From assembly GCA_900315455.1 (NCBI GenBank), contig OMZE01000001.1:186001-250000 (forward strand): DNA of 64,000 nucleotides, read 5' to 3'. Numbering within the stretch: the first letter of the stretch is position 1; every line of letters begins with the position of its first letter. This DNA comes from an uncultured Prevotellaceae bacterium. Lineage in GTDB: Bacteria; Bacteroidota; Bacteroidia; Bacteroidales; Bacteroidaceae. Below, piece after piece: positions 50,368 through 59,997 of the stretch. Below the pieces are notes generated by a model, which was not told the DNA's origin, did no database searches, and saw nothing but the letters and a program-made list of their open reading frames with translations. The position numbers and the translations under genes are program-made.

Positions 50368-53277
50368 TTACCAACGTCGGCGGCGGTTGTCGCTGTTGCC
50401 CCATTTCTTGTCATAACGTCCTTCGGTATCTATTTTTCCTCCGAAAATATTGAGGCGGTAGCGCACATGGAGCATGGCGTAAGAGTTGATGCTGTTGTAC
50501 TCGGTGTCGCTGCGCCCCGTGGCATTCACCCACCGCTCATAGTTGCTCTGTTGATGGAGGATGTCGTAGAAATTGAGAGCTACGATGAGTGTCTTGCTCT
50601 TGAGGAACGACTTGGAAATCTGTCCGTTCCAAATCAGTTCATTTGTGTTCATCGACTTGTCGTTGTATCCGCGCCGGCTGCGCTCGTGCAGGTTGCTGCT
50701 TATCTCGAAGTCCATGGGCAGGCGCACCAGGAACTGTCCGCCATAGTTGAATTGCCAGGTGTCGAGGTCGGCGTTGGGCTGCAGTTCGTTACGGGAATGT
50801 TGGTAGTTGATGTTGCCGTCGATGGTCACCTCCAGCCAACTGTTGCGGAAACTGGCTGTGAGTCGTTCGTTGAGATTTACCGAATTGGTGGTGTTTTTCC
50901 TCGCATCGGCCTTTTGCTGTGCCACGTAACTCACAAAGTGGTTGTAGCGCACGCGACTCTCCGTACCAACATTCCAGTGTGCGGCAGAGTCGACGGCAGT
51001 GGTGAAGTTGAATCCGGCGTTCATGTTCCAGTTGCCGTTGATGTTCTCTGGTCTGGAGATGCTCCCTCCCGTGTCTGGGTTGTAGCGCACGAGATTGGAG
51101 ATGCTGTTGCGGATATGTCGGTAATTGGCAAAGACCACTATCGAACGCTTGTAGCGTGAGATGTAGTTGTTGTAATAGGCGTTGAGCGAGTTGGTGAACT
51201 GTGGCTTCAGTCCCGGGTTACCCTGTGTGATGTAGAGTGGGTTGGAGTCGTCGGTGATGTCGAGCAACTGTGTCATCTCAGGCTGACGGGTATCGCCACG
51301 GTAGTGCAGCCAGAAGTTGCTCTGGTCGCTGAACTTGTAGTGGAAGTCGAAGGTCGGCGTGAAGTTGGTGACGTTTCTCACCGTGTCGACATACACGTTG
51401 CGGTAGTTCTGGATGAAGTTGGAGTGTTGTGGTTGCAGGAGCACACCGAGGTTGAAATCGTATTTCTCCACCTTGTGGCGCAGGGTGAGCCGCAGGTTGT
51501 GGGTATAGTTCTTGTATTCGGAGTAGCGGCTCAGCGAACGGTCGAGATAGTCGTCGAGATGGTCGTTTACAGTGGAGAGCCAGGGGTCCCATTCGCGGTA
51601 TTGTGGCGTGATGCCCGAGAAGATATTCACTGGCTGGTGGCTGAAGTCATAGGTCTGGCGGTCGCTCTTGTTCTGGTTGTAGCGCAACTCATAGTTGGCC
51701 TGCAGGTGAGCACCTTTCCACAGCGGCTCACTGTAAGTGGCACTGAGCACGTAGCCGCTGTTGTCGGATGGGGTGGTGTTGTAGCGTGCAGTGTAGTAGG
51801 TGGAGTCGCGTCCGGCCTGGTCTTTCACGAGGAAGAGGTGCACATCATTGTTTGATGCGTTCTGGTTCTTGCTGCTGCCACCGCTGCCTTCCACACGGAA
51901 GGTGATGTGGCGTCCCCTGGGGTTGAGACGTCTGTAGAGTTGCAGCATTCCCCAGGCGTTCTTGTTGCTGCCATAGGTAAGGCTGGCACTGGTGTTGTGG
52001 TTCACCAGATAGGGTGCGAGAGGATTGGAGGGGTCGAAGGAATTCAGCACCCCCAGCGGGTCGTCCACATATAGATAGGGGTCGTCGTTGAACGTGGCGG
52101 CTGTCGAGGTGGCGGTGGCATCGTTGGTGCCGTAACTGCCGTTGGCACGGAGCAGGATGTTGGTCAGTGAGTCGGGCTTCCATTCCACTCGTATATTGCC
52201 GTTCCAGTTGTTGCTGCGGGTAAAGTTCTTCGAGTCGCTGTTGGAGAAGGTGCGCGAGGTCTCGCTGTAGAAGTTCTCGCTGGTGTTCTTGTTCTGATTG
52301 TCACCGTTGCGGTGGTTCCATCGCAGACTGAAGTCAATCTTGAGTTTGTCGCCGTCGTCATAGTTGAGGTTGGTGCCCAACATCTTGCGGGTGTTCAGTC
52401 CGCGGCGGTTCCACCATCCGGCGTTCTCCTCTTTGTTGTTGGCATTGCCCATGAGCACGAAACGGGTCTTGTCGGTGAAGCGGCTGGCCATGCCTCGTGA
52501 GGCGTAGCGGTCGTGGTTACCCACACCGAGGTCGAGGTTGGTCATGTAGCCATGGTTCATGCCTTTCTTGATGGTGAAGTCGAGCACAGTTTCCTTCTCA
52601 CCGTCGTCGATGCCGGTGATGCGCGACTGGTCGCTCTGCTGGTCGTAGAACTTCAGGTTTTGGATGATAGAGACGGGGATGTTCTTGAGGGCTGTCTCCA
52701 CGTCGCCGAGCATGAATTCCTTTCCGTCGAGGAGAATTTTCTTCACCTCCTTGCCGTTGACGGTGATATTGCCGTCTTCGTCAACCTCCGCGCCGGGGAT
52801 GCGCTTGATGAGTTCCTCTATGGCAGAGCCCTCAGGGGTGCGGTAGGCTTCGGGGTTGAAGATGAGGGTGTCTTTCTTCACCACTACCTGCGCTGCCCGT
52901 CCAGTGACAACGGCTTCTTGCAGCATGATGCTCTCAGGCGACATCAGCAGCGTGCCCAGGTCAACGTCTTGGTTTCTCCGTATGGTTACCTCGCGTTCAA
53001 GCGTCTGGTAGCCTATCGATGAGATGCGCAGACGGTAGGTGCCGTTTGATGGGGCTTCCACGGAGAAGTTTCCGCGTATGTCGGAGAGGGTTCCGCCAAC
53101 GAAGGTACTGTCTTTCACTCGGAACATCTGTATCGTAGCCTGTTCTATCGCCTCTTTGTCGTCAACATCAGTAAGATGTCCGGTGATGGTCATTCCCTCA
53201 TGGGGGTCTTCTTCCTCTTGGGCAAAAACACCGGTAGTGGCTGCCAGAAGCAGCATCATGAGTATAATTCTTTTCAT
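50368..53277 (-). CDS. TonB-dependent receptor / outer-membrane beta-barrel protein (OMP_b-brl type)
   Basis: The 969-residue product from 53277 has a signal peptide (MKRIILMMLLLAATTGVFAQ) and a carboxypeptidase-regulatory-like domain (about 25-105, ITGHLTDVDDKEAIEQATIQ). A plug region follows with TPEGSAIEELIKRIPGAEVD and GKEVKKILLDGKEFMLGDVE, the hallmark of the CarboxypepD_reg/OMP_b-brl_3 family, then a large barrel. The upstream in-frame start (53382) lies inside the GH9 gene and is rejected. It begins 14 nt after the GH9 stop and ends 37 nt before the alcohol dehydrogenase, so a single transcript is likely. There is no SusD partner; ligand unknown. Confidence 0.88.
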   Translation of the reverse strand: MKRIILMMLLLAATTGVFAQEEEDPHEGMTITGHLTDVDDKEAIEQATIQMFRVKDSTFVGGTLSDIRGNFSVEAPSNGTYRLRISSIGYQTLEREVTIRRNQDVDLGTLLMSPESIMLQEAVVTGRAAQVVVKKDTLIFNPEAYRTPEGSAIEELIKRIPGAEVDEDGNITVNGKEVKKILLDGKEFMLGDVETALKNIPVSIIQNLKFYDQQSDQSRITGIDDGEKETVLDFTIKKGMNHGYMTNLDLGVGNHDRYASRGMASRFTDKTRFVLMGNANNKEENAGWWNRRGLNTRKMLGTNLNYDDGDKLKIDFSLRWNHRNGDNQNKNTSENFYSETSRTFSNSDSKNFTRSNNWNGNIRVEWKPDSLTNILLRANGSYGTNDATATSTAATFNDDPYLYVDDPLGVLNSFDPSNPLAPYLVNHNTSASLTYGSNKNAWGMLQLYRRLNPRGRHITFRVEGSGGSSKNQNASNNDVHLFLVKDQAGRDSTYYTARYNTTPSDNSGYVLSATYSEPLWKGAHLQANYELRYNQNKSDRQTYDFSHQPVNIFSGITPQYREWDPWLSTVNDHLDDYLDRSLSRYSEYKNYTHNLRLTLRHKVEKYDFNLGVLLQPQHSNFIQNYRNVYVDTVRNVTNFTPTFDFHYKFSDQSNFWLHYRGDTRQPEMTQLLDITDDSNPLYITQGNPGLKPQFTNSLNAYYNNYISRYKRSIVVFANYRHIRNSISNLVRYNPDTGGSISRPENINGNWNMNAGFNFTTAVDSAAHWNVGTESRVRYNHFVSYVAQQKADARKNTTNSVNLNERLTASFRNSWLEVTIDGNINYQHSRNELQPNADLDTWQFNYGGQFLVRLPMDFEISSNLHERSRRGYNDKSMNTNELIWNGQISKSFLKSKTLIVALNFYDILHQQSNYERWVNATGRSDTEYNSINSYAMLHVRYRLNIFGGKIDTEGRYDKKWGNSDNRRRRW

Positions 53278-53291
53278 TATTATTACGGTCA

Positions 53292-55907
53292 TTATCTGTT
53301 TTCGTTGACGATGTTCTTCAGTGCCGACCCGAAGATGATGTATTGGGTATTGCCGGCGATGGTACCCTCGTTCTGTCCCCAAAGGAAAGGCCAGTCGTCG
53401 AAGTTCTCGAAGTGGTCGGGCTGGCGGAAGAGCAGTCCCGGTGCCACGTTTCCTGGAATGAAGGAGAAGTCGGCGCGATTATTGCCGTAGAAAACGGCTT
53501 TTGGACGTGTGGCGCCCACCACAGCCACGAAAGAGTAGTTGTGGTAGGGATGGCAGCCGTAGAGCCAGTTCGAAACGCGGTACACCTCATCCTTGGGCAC
53601 GATATCGGGATAGTAGAGATGTGCGAAGCACACCGTGGTGCCAAAACTGAGCACGGCATTTCCGCCTGCCCAGTTGCCCAGTCCGATAGGCACGCCATAG
53701 GGGTTCTGCTCGTCGAAGCGTTTGATGTATTCCTCGTATTTCTCCACGTATGGGCGCAACCGTTTCTTGTAGGCCTCATCCATGTAGGGAATGGCATCGA
53801 GCGCGGTCTGCATGTTGTTGGCGACGTTGCGGTCAAGGGCTGCCCATATCTGCTGTGTGAAGTGGTCAAGATACTGCTTCTCACGGGTGGCGCCGTAGAG
53901 TTGCAGGTTGGTGGCCATATTTCCCAGTTGCTGAGGGTTTCTGTTGCGGCGACCGCGACGCTGGCTCGTTGTGGAGGCATTGTCGTTGTCGGTGTTGCCG
54001 TCGAGCCAACTGTAGTCGTCCTGTGAAGCATTCTGAGCCCGCTGCTTCATCAGTTCGGTGGCCTCTTCCATCAGGCGCTTCGACTGGGTAAGGGCGCGGT
54101 GTGCGAGGTCGTCGTTGTAACCTTCGAGGGCGCGCGAGGCGGCAGCAAACATCGTGGCGGCACGGAAATCGAGTTGTGGACTGCGTGTAGTGAATGCCCA
54201 CATATCGTCGGGGGTACCGCTGCGCTTGCCGTCGGCCGACACCTCATAGGGCTTCAGCGAGGGGTCGTAATGCAGCCCGTCGGTGATGCTGGCTGCATCG
54301 CCCAGGTGATGGTAGTTGTCGAGGACGGAGTTGGAGAGTGTAGATGCCATGTGCCCGATTTGCTCGGCCTGAGCCACGAGGTTCAGCGTGCCGTGCTCGA
54401 TAAACTGCAGCACGTCGGGCGTGCCATCCGGACGGTGCAGGTCGACGTATCGCTGTTGCTGACTCACGAAGGTTTCGTCGCGCTGGGGTCTGAATAGTTC
54501 CCATGTGCGGATGAAGTTCTGCACCACGTTGATGTTCGAGCCTGTCTCGATGTCAAAGTCACCGGCATCGAAGAATCCGCCGATGTTCAGTCCGGGGATG
54601 AGTTCATAGGGCTTGTATTTCGTATCGGTGGTCTCACCTTGCGAATGCAGGTCGAAATGGTTGCTGGGCGGTGCCTGAAGGTATCCCTCCTTGAACGGCT
54701 CGCCGTGCCAGGTGCGGTAGCCTTCGTTCACGTACATGTGGTTCATGTGGATAGGAACCCACACATCAGTAGTGGCATCGGTGATTTTGTCGTAGACATG
54801 CGCGTCGATGAGGAAGTCATTGGTGCGGGTATAGCCATATTGGATGTAGTAGATGCCGGGCTGTTTCACCTCGGAGAAGTCGAATTTCACGTAATTGTAT
54901 TTGTAATAGGTTCCCCATGAGCGGATGGTGCCACGGAACGCCTCTTCTGCGGTGCCGTCTCCCTTGATTCGCATCAGTGAGGCAGTGGAGAGGGGCTGCG
55001 CTTTCTTGTCGAGTTCGATGACAGCCACTTTGGGCTGTTCGGGGATATAGCCAATCTGAGAGAAACCGATGTTGGGCTGGCGTATCCATCCCGGGATGGC
55101 ATGAGGCTCCACGGTCCATGTGAGCACCTTGCCCGTCTTGCCCTTCGGCAGCACGCTGCGCAGCACGAACCATCCGTTCTGTGCCAGCATGCGTCCGTCG
55201 TAGAGGCGCAGTTCGGCATCCTCGCTGCTGATGCGAATCATCCGCTCTTGGTCGTCGGTGGCGAGAGTCATTTCATGACCGCTCTCGATGGGCAGGGGGT
55301 CGATGAAACGTCCTGTGCCCCGGTCGTCATAGGTTTTGAAGCCCTTGAACTGTCGTGGCTTCTCGGCATTCGGCCGGGTGATGGTCTCACTGGTGGCATA
55401 GCGGGGTAGACGTCCTAGACGTCCGTCTACCGTGAAGGTCTTCTGCCAGTATTGCGAGGGGAGAAATTCGATATTGAAGCCTGCCTCGCCAGCGAGGGCA
55501 TCAGGCACAGGCTTGTCGAGCCATACGGCTATCTCCACCGCCTCGCCCTTGGCGGTCACCACTACCCGGCTGTCGAAGTCGTAGTCGTCGTAGCGCATCG
55601 CCACCTCTATGCTGCCGTTCTCACGGTCTACCTTGCGATTGATGGTCTTTGGCACGAGGTCCCACTGCTCGGGGGTGTTGTTGAGCCTGACGGCACCGCC
55701 TTGCACGGTACGCACGCCGTGGTGGATGATTTCGATGCCGGAGTTCTTCTCGTCGTTGAACCCGCCGTTGAAATTGTTGCTGAATACAAGCACGTTGACA
55801 CCTTGCCGTTCGAAATAGCCGAGGTCGTTGAGACGCAGGTCGTCAGCATACAGGCACATTGAGGCCAACATGCTCATCATCATCATTAATGTTCTCATTC
55901 TCTTCAT
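53292..55907 (-). CDS. Secreted glycoside hydrolase family 9 enzyme
   Basis: The 871-residue protein has a signal peptide (to about 21). An unassigned ~250-residue N-terminal module follows, then a CelD_N-like immunoglobulin domain (about 278-370, NIGFSQIGYIPEQPKVAVIE) and the GH9 (alpha/alpha)6 domain. The nucleophile-activating DAGD is at 447-450 and the putative general-acid Glu at 847 (QNEGTIAG). In the catalytic domain around residues 640-680 there is a low-complexity insert (DGNTDNDNASTTSQRRGRRN). GH9 enzymes cleave beta-1,4-glucans or mixed-linkage glucans. It heads a run with a TonB receptor, an alcohol dehydrogenase and an SDR gene. A paralog lies at 57361. Confidence 0.9.
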   Translation of the reverse strand: MKRMRTLMMMMSMLASMCLYADDLRLNDLGYFERQGVNVLVFSNNFNGGFNDEKNSGIEIIHHGVRTVQGGAVRLNNTPEQWDLVPKTINRKVDRENGSIEVAMRYDDYDFDSRVVVTAKGEAVEIAVWLDKPVPDALAGEAGFNIEFLPSQYWQKTFTVDGRLGRLPRYATSETITRPNAEKPRQFKGFKTYDDRGTGRFIDPLPIESGHEMTLATDDQERMIRISSEDAELRLYDGRMLAQNGWFVLRSVLPKGKTGKVLTWTVEPHAIPGWIRQPNIGFSQIGYIPEQPKVAVIELDKKAQPLSTASLMRIKGDGTAEEAFRGTIRSWGTYYKYNYVKFDFSEVKQPGIYYIQYGYTRTNDFLIDAHVYDKITDATTDVWVPIHMNHMYVNEGYRTWHGEPFKEGYLQAPPSNHFDLHSQGETTDTKYKPYELIPGLNIGGFFDAGDFDIETGSNINVVQNFIRTWELFRPQRDETFVSQQQRYVDLHRPDGTPDVLQFIEHGTLNLVAQAEQIGHMASTLSNSVLDNYHHLGDAASITDGLHYDPSLKPYEVSADGKRSGTPDDMWAFTTRSPQLDFRAATMFAAASRALEGYNDDLAHRALTQSKRLMEEATELMKQRAQNASQDDYSWLDGNTDNDNASTTSQRRGRRNRNPQQLGNMATNLQLYGATREKQYLDHFTQQIWAALDRNVANNMQTALDAIPYMDEAYKKRLRPYVEKYEEYIKRFDEQNPYGVPIGLGNWAGGNAVLSFGTTVCFAHLYYPDIVPKDEVYRVSNWLYGCHPYHNYSFVAVVGATRPKAVFYGNNRADFSFIPGNVAPGLLFRQPDHFENFDDWPFLWGQNEGTIAGNTQYIIFGSALKNIVNENR

Positions 55908-56027
55908 ATTCTTTCTTGATTGATGTCCTTTTTCGTTTCCCTATGAAGAATTCAACACAGAGAAACTGAGGCTTAGAGGCATGCTTTTCTATTGTTTCAT
56001 TAACTCTCCTTTAACTCATTTTTAATA

Positions 56028-56074
56028 CCTCTAAAAATGCCTCTAAAATATCCTCCAAAATATCCTTTCTAAAA
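56028..56074. repeat. Tandem 12-bp repeats at the 3' end of the oxidoreductase gene
   Basis: CCTCTAAAAATG, CCTCTAAAATAT and CCTCCAAAATAT follow at 12-bp steps (56028, 56040, 56052), then a degenerate CCTTTCTAAAA that overlaps the stop codon of the gene at 56069. Confidence 0.8.
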
Positions 56075-57061
56075 ATCGTCCATCGGATACTTCACTCCCC
56101 ATTCCTTGCGCAACTGGTCCATCAGTTGCATGATATAGAGTGTCTCTTCGAGCGGCATCTCACGGGGCTCGAGCAAACCTTCGAGGAGGGCGTTGCGACA
56201 GACGACGAACTGGTACTCATAGCCGGTAATTTGCTGTGGCACATGAATATCCTCGACAAACACCCTGTCGTGGGTGTTCACCGTTATCTTCTGTGGGTTG
56301 TTGATGTTGTCGATGATGAGGTTGCCATCGGTACCGGCAATGACACCGATGTTGTCGCCCACGCAGGCGGCACTCGACTGCAGGTTGCAGAGCAATCCGT
56401 CTTCGAGAACGAGCGTGATGGCGTTGGTGAGGTCCATGCCCGTCGTGCTCTTCACACATTGGCTCTTCATCTCCACAATATTTGAAGGGAAGAACATACG
56501 CACGAAGTTGAGGGCATACACGCCGAGGTCGAGGAGGGCACCGCCGCAGAGGTCTGCCCGCATGATACGGGGCTTGTCGCCCATGCTGTAACCCAAGGTG
56601 GCGGTGACGAGACGTGGTGTGCCGATTCTACCGCTGGCTATCAGGTCGCGCACCATTTTCACAACGGGCTGGTAGCGGGTCCAGATGGCTTCAGCGAGGA
56701 AGATTTTCCGTTCGCGTGCCAGGTCGACGATGGCGGCTGCTTCCTTGTGATTGGCCATGAAGGCTTTCTCTACCAGACAGGGCTTGTCGGCCATCAAAGC
56801 ATCGTGGGCAACGTCGTAGTGATGGGAGTGGGGGGTACCCACATACACTAGGTCGATGTCAGGATCGGCATAAAGTTCCTGATAGGAACCGTATGCCTTG
56901 GGGATGTTCCACTGTTTTGCAAAGGCTAGGGCACGTTCTGGCGTGCGCGATGCCACGGCGCGGCACTCGCACTGGTCGAGTCCGTTCAGGGTGATGGCTG
57001 CCTTTTCGGCTATCCATCCTGTGCCGACGATGCCGACACGCATAATCTTATCGTCTTTCAT
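56069..57061 (-). CDS. Gfo/Idh/MocA-family oxidoreductase
   Basis: The 330-residue protein has the Rossmann start MRVGIVGTGWIAEKAAITLN (an ATG at 57043 is an equally good start), YVGTPHSHHYDVAHDAL and the catalytic-lysine motif CLVEKAFMANHKEA. A C-terminal beta-sheet domain follows with GGALLDLGVYALNFVRMFFP. Family members oxidise or reduce sugars and cyclitols with NAD(P). There is no signal peptide, so it is cytoplasmic. It lies between the two GH9 genes, 161 bp upstream of the minus-strand one, and may process sugars released by them. Confidence 0.9.
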   Translation of the reverse strand: MKDDKIMRVGIVGTGWIAEKAAITLNGLDQCECRAVASRTPERALAFAKQWNIPKAYGSYQELYADPDIDLVYVGTPHSHHYDVAHDALMADKPCLVEKAFMANHKEAAAIVDLARERKIFLAEAIWTRYQPVVKMVRDLIASGRIGTPRLVTATLGYSMGDKPRIMRADLCGGALLDLGVYALNFVRMFFPSNIVEMKSQCVKSTTGMDLTNAITLVLEDGLLCNLQSSAACVGDNIGVIAGTDGNLIIDNINNPQKITVNTHDRVFVEDIHVPQQITGYEYQFVVCRNALLEGLLEPREMPLEETLYIMQLMDQLRKEWGVKYPMDDF

Positions 57062-57302
57062 ATGAATGTCTTAGGTTTGATATTAGTGCTTTGAATAGGG
57101 TGAGTTGACTGGTAAGAAATAGGTATATAGGGCGGAAAAATCCTCTTCTGAATGGCTTCAGCGATTCTTTTTCTGACCCTAATACGTTTATTTGATGTGA
57201 TGGCGGCAGGAATGTCTAATCAGGAAATGATTTTTTATGGATTGTTAACAAGTGAGTGGTATTACTGCCTCAGGTTAGAAAATAAAAAACTTTGTCTTTT
57301 AT

Positions 57303-57333
57303 TTTGCTTTCTATTTGGCTTTCACTATCTTTG
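57303..57333 (+). promoter_or_regulatory. Promoter of the second GH9 gene, hairpin-associated
   Basis: TTTG (57303-57306), 19 nt and TATCTTTG (57326-57333) match exactly. AAAATAAAA (57280-57288) can pair with TTTTATTTT (57297-57305), which includes the -33 box. The 299-bp gap 57062-57360 shows no gene. Confidence 0.75.
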
Positions 57334-57360
57334 TTGCCATAATACTAAAAAACGGAGAAC

Positions 57361-59892
57361 ATGAAGAAGTATTTTTTTTCCTGCACTTTATTATGGCTGT
57401 TGGTGCAGTCGATTACTGCACAAAATTTCACTTTGCTGCCCGACGGCTATTTCAATGACCATGGCGTTGACGTGATGGCATTCAGCGACTTTTACCCCGA
57501 AGGGCATCAGGGTGGGGTGTGCGTTATCATGAACGGTCAGCGCGTGGCTACCAATGGTGATATCCGCATGGAGGCTACACCGGGACAATGGCAGCCCGTT
57601 CCCAAACAACTCTCCCGAAAAGCCGAAGGCAACACTATTACCACCCGCCTGTGCTATCCCGACTCCTCCCGTCACATGACAGGGTTCAACCCGATGGTAT
57701 ATCCTGATTATCAGTTCGGCTATGAGGTACGGGTGGAGAGTCAGGGCAAGAGCATTGTCGTGACCGTTGACCTCGACAAACCCGTGCCCGACTTCCTCGT
57801 GGGAAAGGTGGGCTTCAACCTCGAGTTCTTCCCCGGACGGCTCTTCGGGAAACCATGGATGATGGATAGCCAGACCGGCATCTATCCCCAACAGCCCAAC
57901 ACGCCGTTGATGCATGCCACACCGAACATCCTGCATACCGGTGACTTCTTCACGGGAAAAGGCGACAAGGCCGACATCGACCATCTGAACGGCGAAGGCT
58001 ACTCTCCGCTGATAGCCGATGACGTGATAGCCGCTCCTTATGCAACAGGACACGTGTTCACGTCGCAGCCCGACGACCCCTACAGCCGGCTGACCATAGA
58101 GTCGAAGACCGGTGAACTGCAACTCTTCGATGGACGGATGAACCACAACAACGGGTGGTTCGTGCTGCGCAGCGAGATTGCCCCGGGTACGACGAAAAAC
58201 GCAGTGGTGTGGGTGATTACCCCCAATGTGGTGGACAATTGGGTGTATCAGCCCGTGGTGCAGACCTCGCAGGTGGGATATCACACCCAACAACAGAAAA
58301 AAGCCATTATCGAGACCGACAGGCGTGATGGCGCGTCACGGCAGGCCGCACTCGTGCGTATCGTAGCCAATGGTGAACAGATGGTGAAGACCCTGCCGAC
58401 GGAGACATGGGGCACCTTCCTGCGCTACAATTACCTCACCGCTGACTTCTCTGACGTGAAGACCCCTGGACTATATAAAATAAGGTATGGAGAGTCGGAG
58501 TCATCGGTGTTTCGTATCGACGATACCGTCTACGACCGCGGTGTGTGGCAACCCGTGATAGAGTATTTCCTGCCGGTGCAGATGTGCCATATGCGTGTGA
58601 ATGAGAAATACCGTGTATGGCACGATGCCTGTCATATGGACGATGCAAGGATGGCACCTGCCGGCAACCATATTGACGGATACGTGCAGAAACCCAATCT
58701 GTCGAAATATGCAGCCGGCGACATCGTGCCGGGCGTGAACATCGGCGGATGGCATGATGCCGGCGACTTCGACCTGCGCGTGGAGTCACAGGCAGGAGAG
58801 GCGTATATCCTCGCCCTTGCCTATGAGGCTTTCCATCCCGACATCGACGTAACGAAGATTGACCAGAACCGTCGTGTCGTGGAAATACATGAACCCGACG
58901 GTAAGAACGACATCCTGCAACAGGTGGAGAATGGCGCGCTGACGGTGGTGAGGTCGTATCAGGCACTGGGACGTCTCTACCGAGGCATCATCTGCAACAA
59001 ACTCCGACAGTATGCGCTGCTTGGCGACGCTGCCGCGATGACCGACGGCTCCATTGGCAACGACGACGACCGCTGGATATTCACCGAGGAGAATCCCATG
59101 CGGGAGTTGTCGACGGCGGCACAGTTGGCAGGGGCATCAAGGGTGTTGATGGGCTTCAACGACGTGTTGGGCAAGGAGTGTCTCGACATCGCCTCTACTA
59201 TTTACAAGAACACGCAAGTGGACGGACAGTTAAGAATGTTCAAGTTGCAGGCTGCAGTGGAACTCTATCTCACCACGAAAGAAAGAGAATATCTTGATTT
59301 CGTGCTCGACAACCAGGAGATGGCTGTTGCGAGCATCAGCCGCTCTGGATGGGTGTTGGCACGGCTCGTTGCACAATTGTCTGCATCGAAAGAGAAAAAG
59401 GTGAGGAATTTCTGCACGGCTTTCCGCAATGCCCTTGCTGGCTATAAGGCCAGTCTCGACAAACAGGCAGCAGAGACTCCCTATGGTGTACCTTACCGAC
59501 CCAGTATCTGGGGAGCAGGATGGGACATCCAAAGGTTTGGCTTCGAGTATTATTTCCTTACAAGTGCCTTCCCCGATGTCTTCCCGAAGGAGACGGTATA
59601 TAATGCTCTCAACTTCATCCTCGGATGCCATCCGGGTACCAATACGGCATCATTCGCTTCAGGAGTGGGGGCGAAGTCGGCAACGGTGGCATACGGACTC
59701 AACAGGGCCGACTGGTCGTACATCCCCGGTGGTGTGGTTTCGGGCACTGCCCTTATCCGTCCCGACTTCCCCGAGTTGTTGGAGTTTCCGTTCCTCTGGC
59801 AGCAGACAGAGTATGTATTGGGTGGAGGTTCCTCGCACTATATGTTCCTCGTGCTGGCTGCCCAACAACTGTTGGGTAATAGTAAACCGTAA
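57361..59892 (+). CDS. Secreted glycoside hydrolase family 9 enzyme, paralog
   Basis: The 843-residue protein has a signal peptide ending at about residue 20 (SITAQ) and the same four-part layout as the GH9 at 53292: an unassigned N-terminal module (about 22-295), a CelD_N-like domain (about 298-390, VVQTSQVGYHTQQQKKAIIE) and the catalytic domain. DAGD is at 466-469 and the putative general-acid Glu at 817 (QTEYVLGG). The catalytic domain lacks the Arg/Asn-rich insert seen in its paralog. It has its own promoter and a long-stem terminator, so it is a monocistronic unit divergent from the oxidoreductase gene. It probably cleaves beta-linked glucans at the cell surface or in the periplasm. Confidence 0.9.
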   Translation: MKKYFFSCTLLWLLVQSITAQNFTLLPDGYFNDHGVDVMAFSDFYPEGHQGGVCVIMNGQRVATNGDIRMEATPGQWQPVPKQLSRKAEGNTITTRLCYPDSSRHMTGFNPMVYPDYQFGYEVRVESQGKSIVVTVDLDKPVPDFLVGKVGFNLEFFPGRLFGKPWMMDSQTGIYPQQPNTPLMHATPNILHTGDFFTGKGDKADIDHLNGEGYSPLIADDVIAAPYATGHVFTSQPDDPYSRLTIESKTGELQLFDGRMNHNNGWFVLRSEIAPGTTKNAVVWVITPNVVDNWVYQPVVQTSQVGYHTQQQKKAIIETDRRDGASRQAALVRIVANGEQMVKTLPTETWGTFLRYNYLTADFSDVKTPGLYKIRYGESESSVFRIDDTVYDRGVWQPVIEYFLPVQMCHMRVNEKYRVWHDACHMDDARMAPAGNHIDGYVQKPNLSKYAAGDIVPGVNIGGWHDAGDFDLRVESQAGEAYILALAYEAFHPDIDVTKIDQNRRVVEIHEPDGKNDILQQVENGALTVVRSYQALGRLYRGIICNKLRQYALLGDAAAMTDGSIGNDDDRWIFTEENPMRELSTAAQLAGASRVLMGFNDVLGKECLDIASTIYKNTQVDGQLRMFKLQAAVELYLTTKEREYLDFVLDNQEMAVASISRSGWVLARLVAQLSASKEKKVRNFCTAFRNALAGYKASLDKQAAETPYGVPYRPSIWGAGWDIQRFGFEYYFLTSAFPDVFPKETVYNALNFILGCHPGTNTASFASGVGAKSATVAYGLNRADWSYIPGGVVSGTALIRPDFPELLEFPFLWQQTEYVLGGGSSHYMFLVLAAQQLLGNSKP

Positions 59893-59913
59893 AGTTGGAT
59901 TGGGATAATAAAC

Positions 59914-59988
59914 AGACGACCACGAACCTACCTCATTGCACGAAAAAATCAATGGTGCTTATTCTGGTAGATTCGTGGTCGTCTTTTT
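59914..59988 (+). terminator. Long-stem terminator (19 bp) with 33-nt loop
   Basis: AGACGACCACGAACCTACC (59914-59932) pairs 18 of 19 with GGTAGATTCGTGGTCGTCT (59966-59984), followed by TTTT. The loop can form its own CATTG/CAATG helix. It lies between the convergent GH9 and DUF1846 genes. Confidence 0.8.
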
Positions 59989-59997
59989 GGGATGAAT

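Noticed and set aside
57152-57364. 70-codon plus-strand frame before the second GH9 gene
   Set aside because: It spans the consensus promoter at 57303-57333 and overlaps the GH9 start; its composition is that of A/T-rich intergenic DNA.
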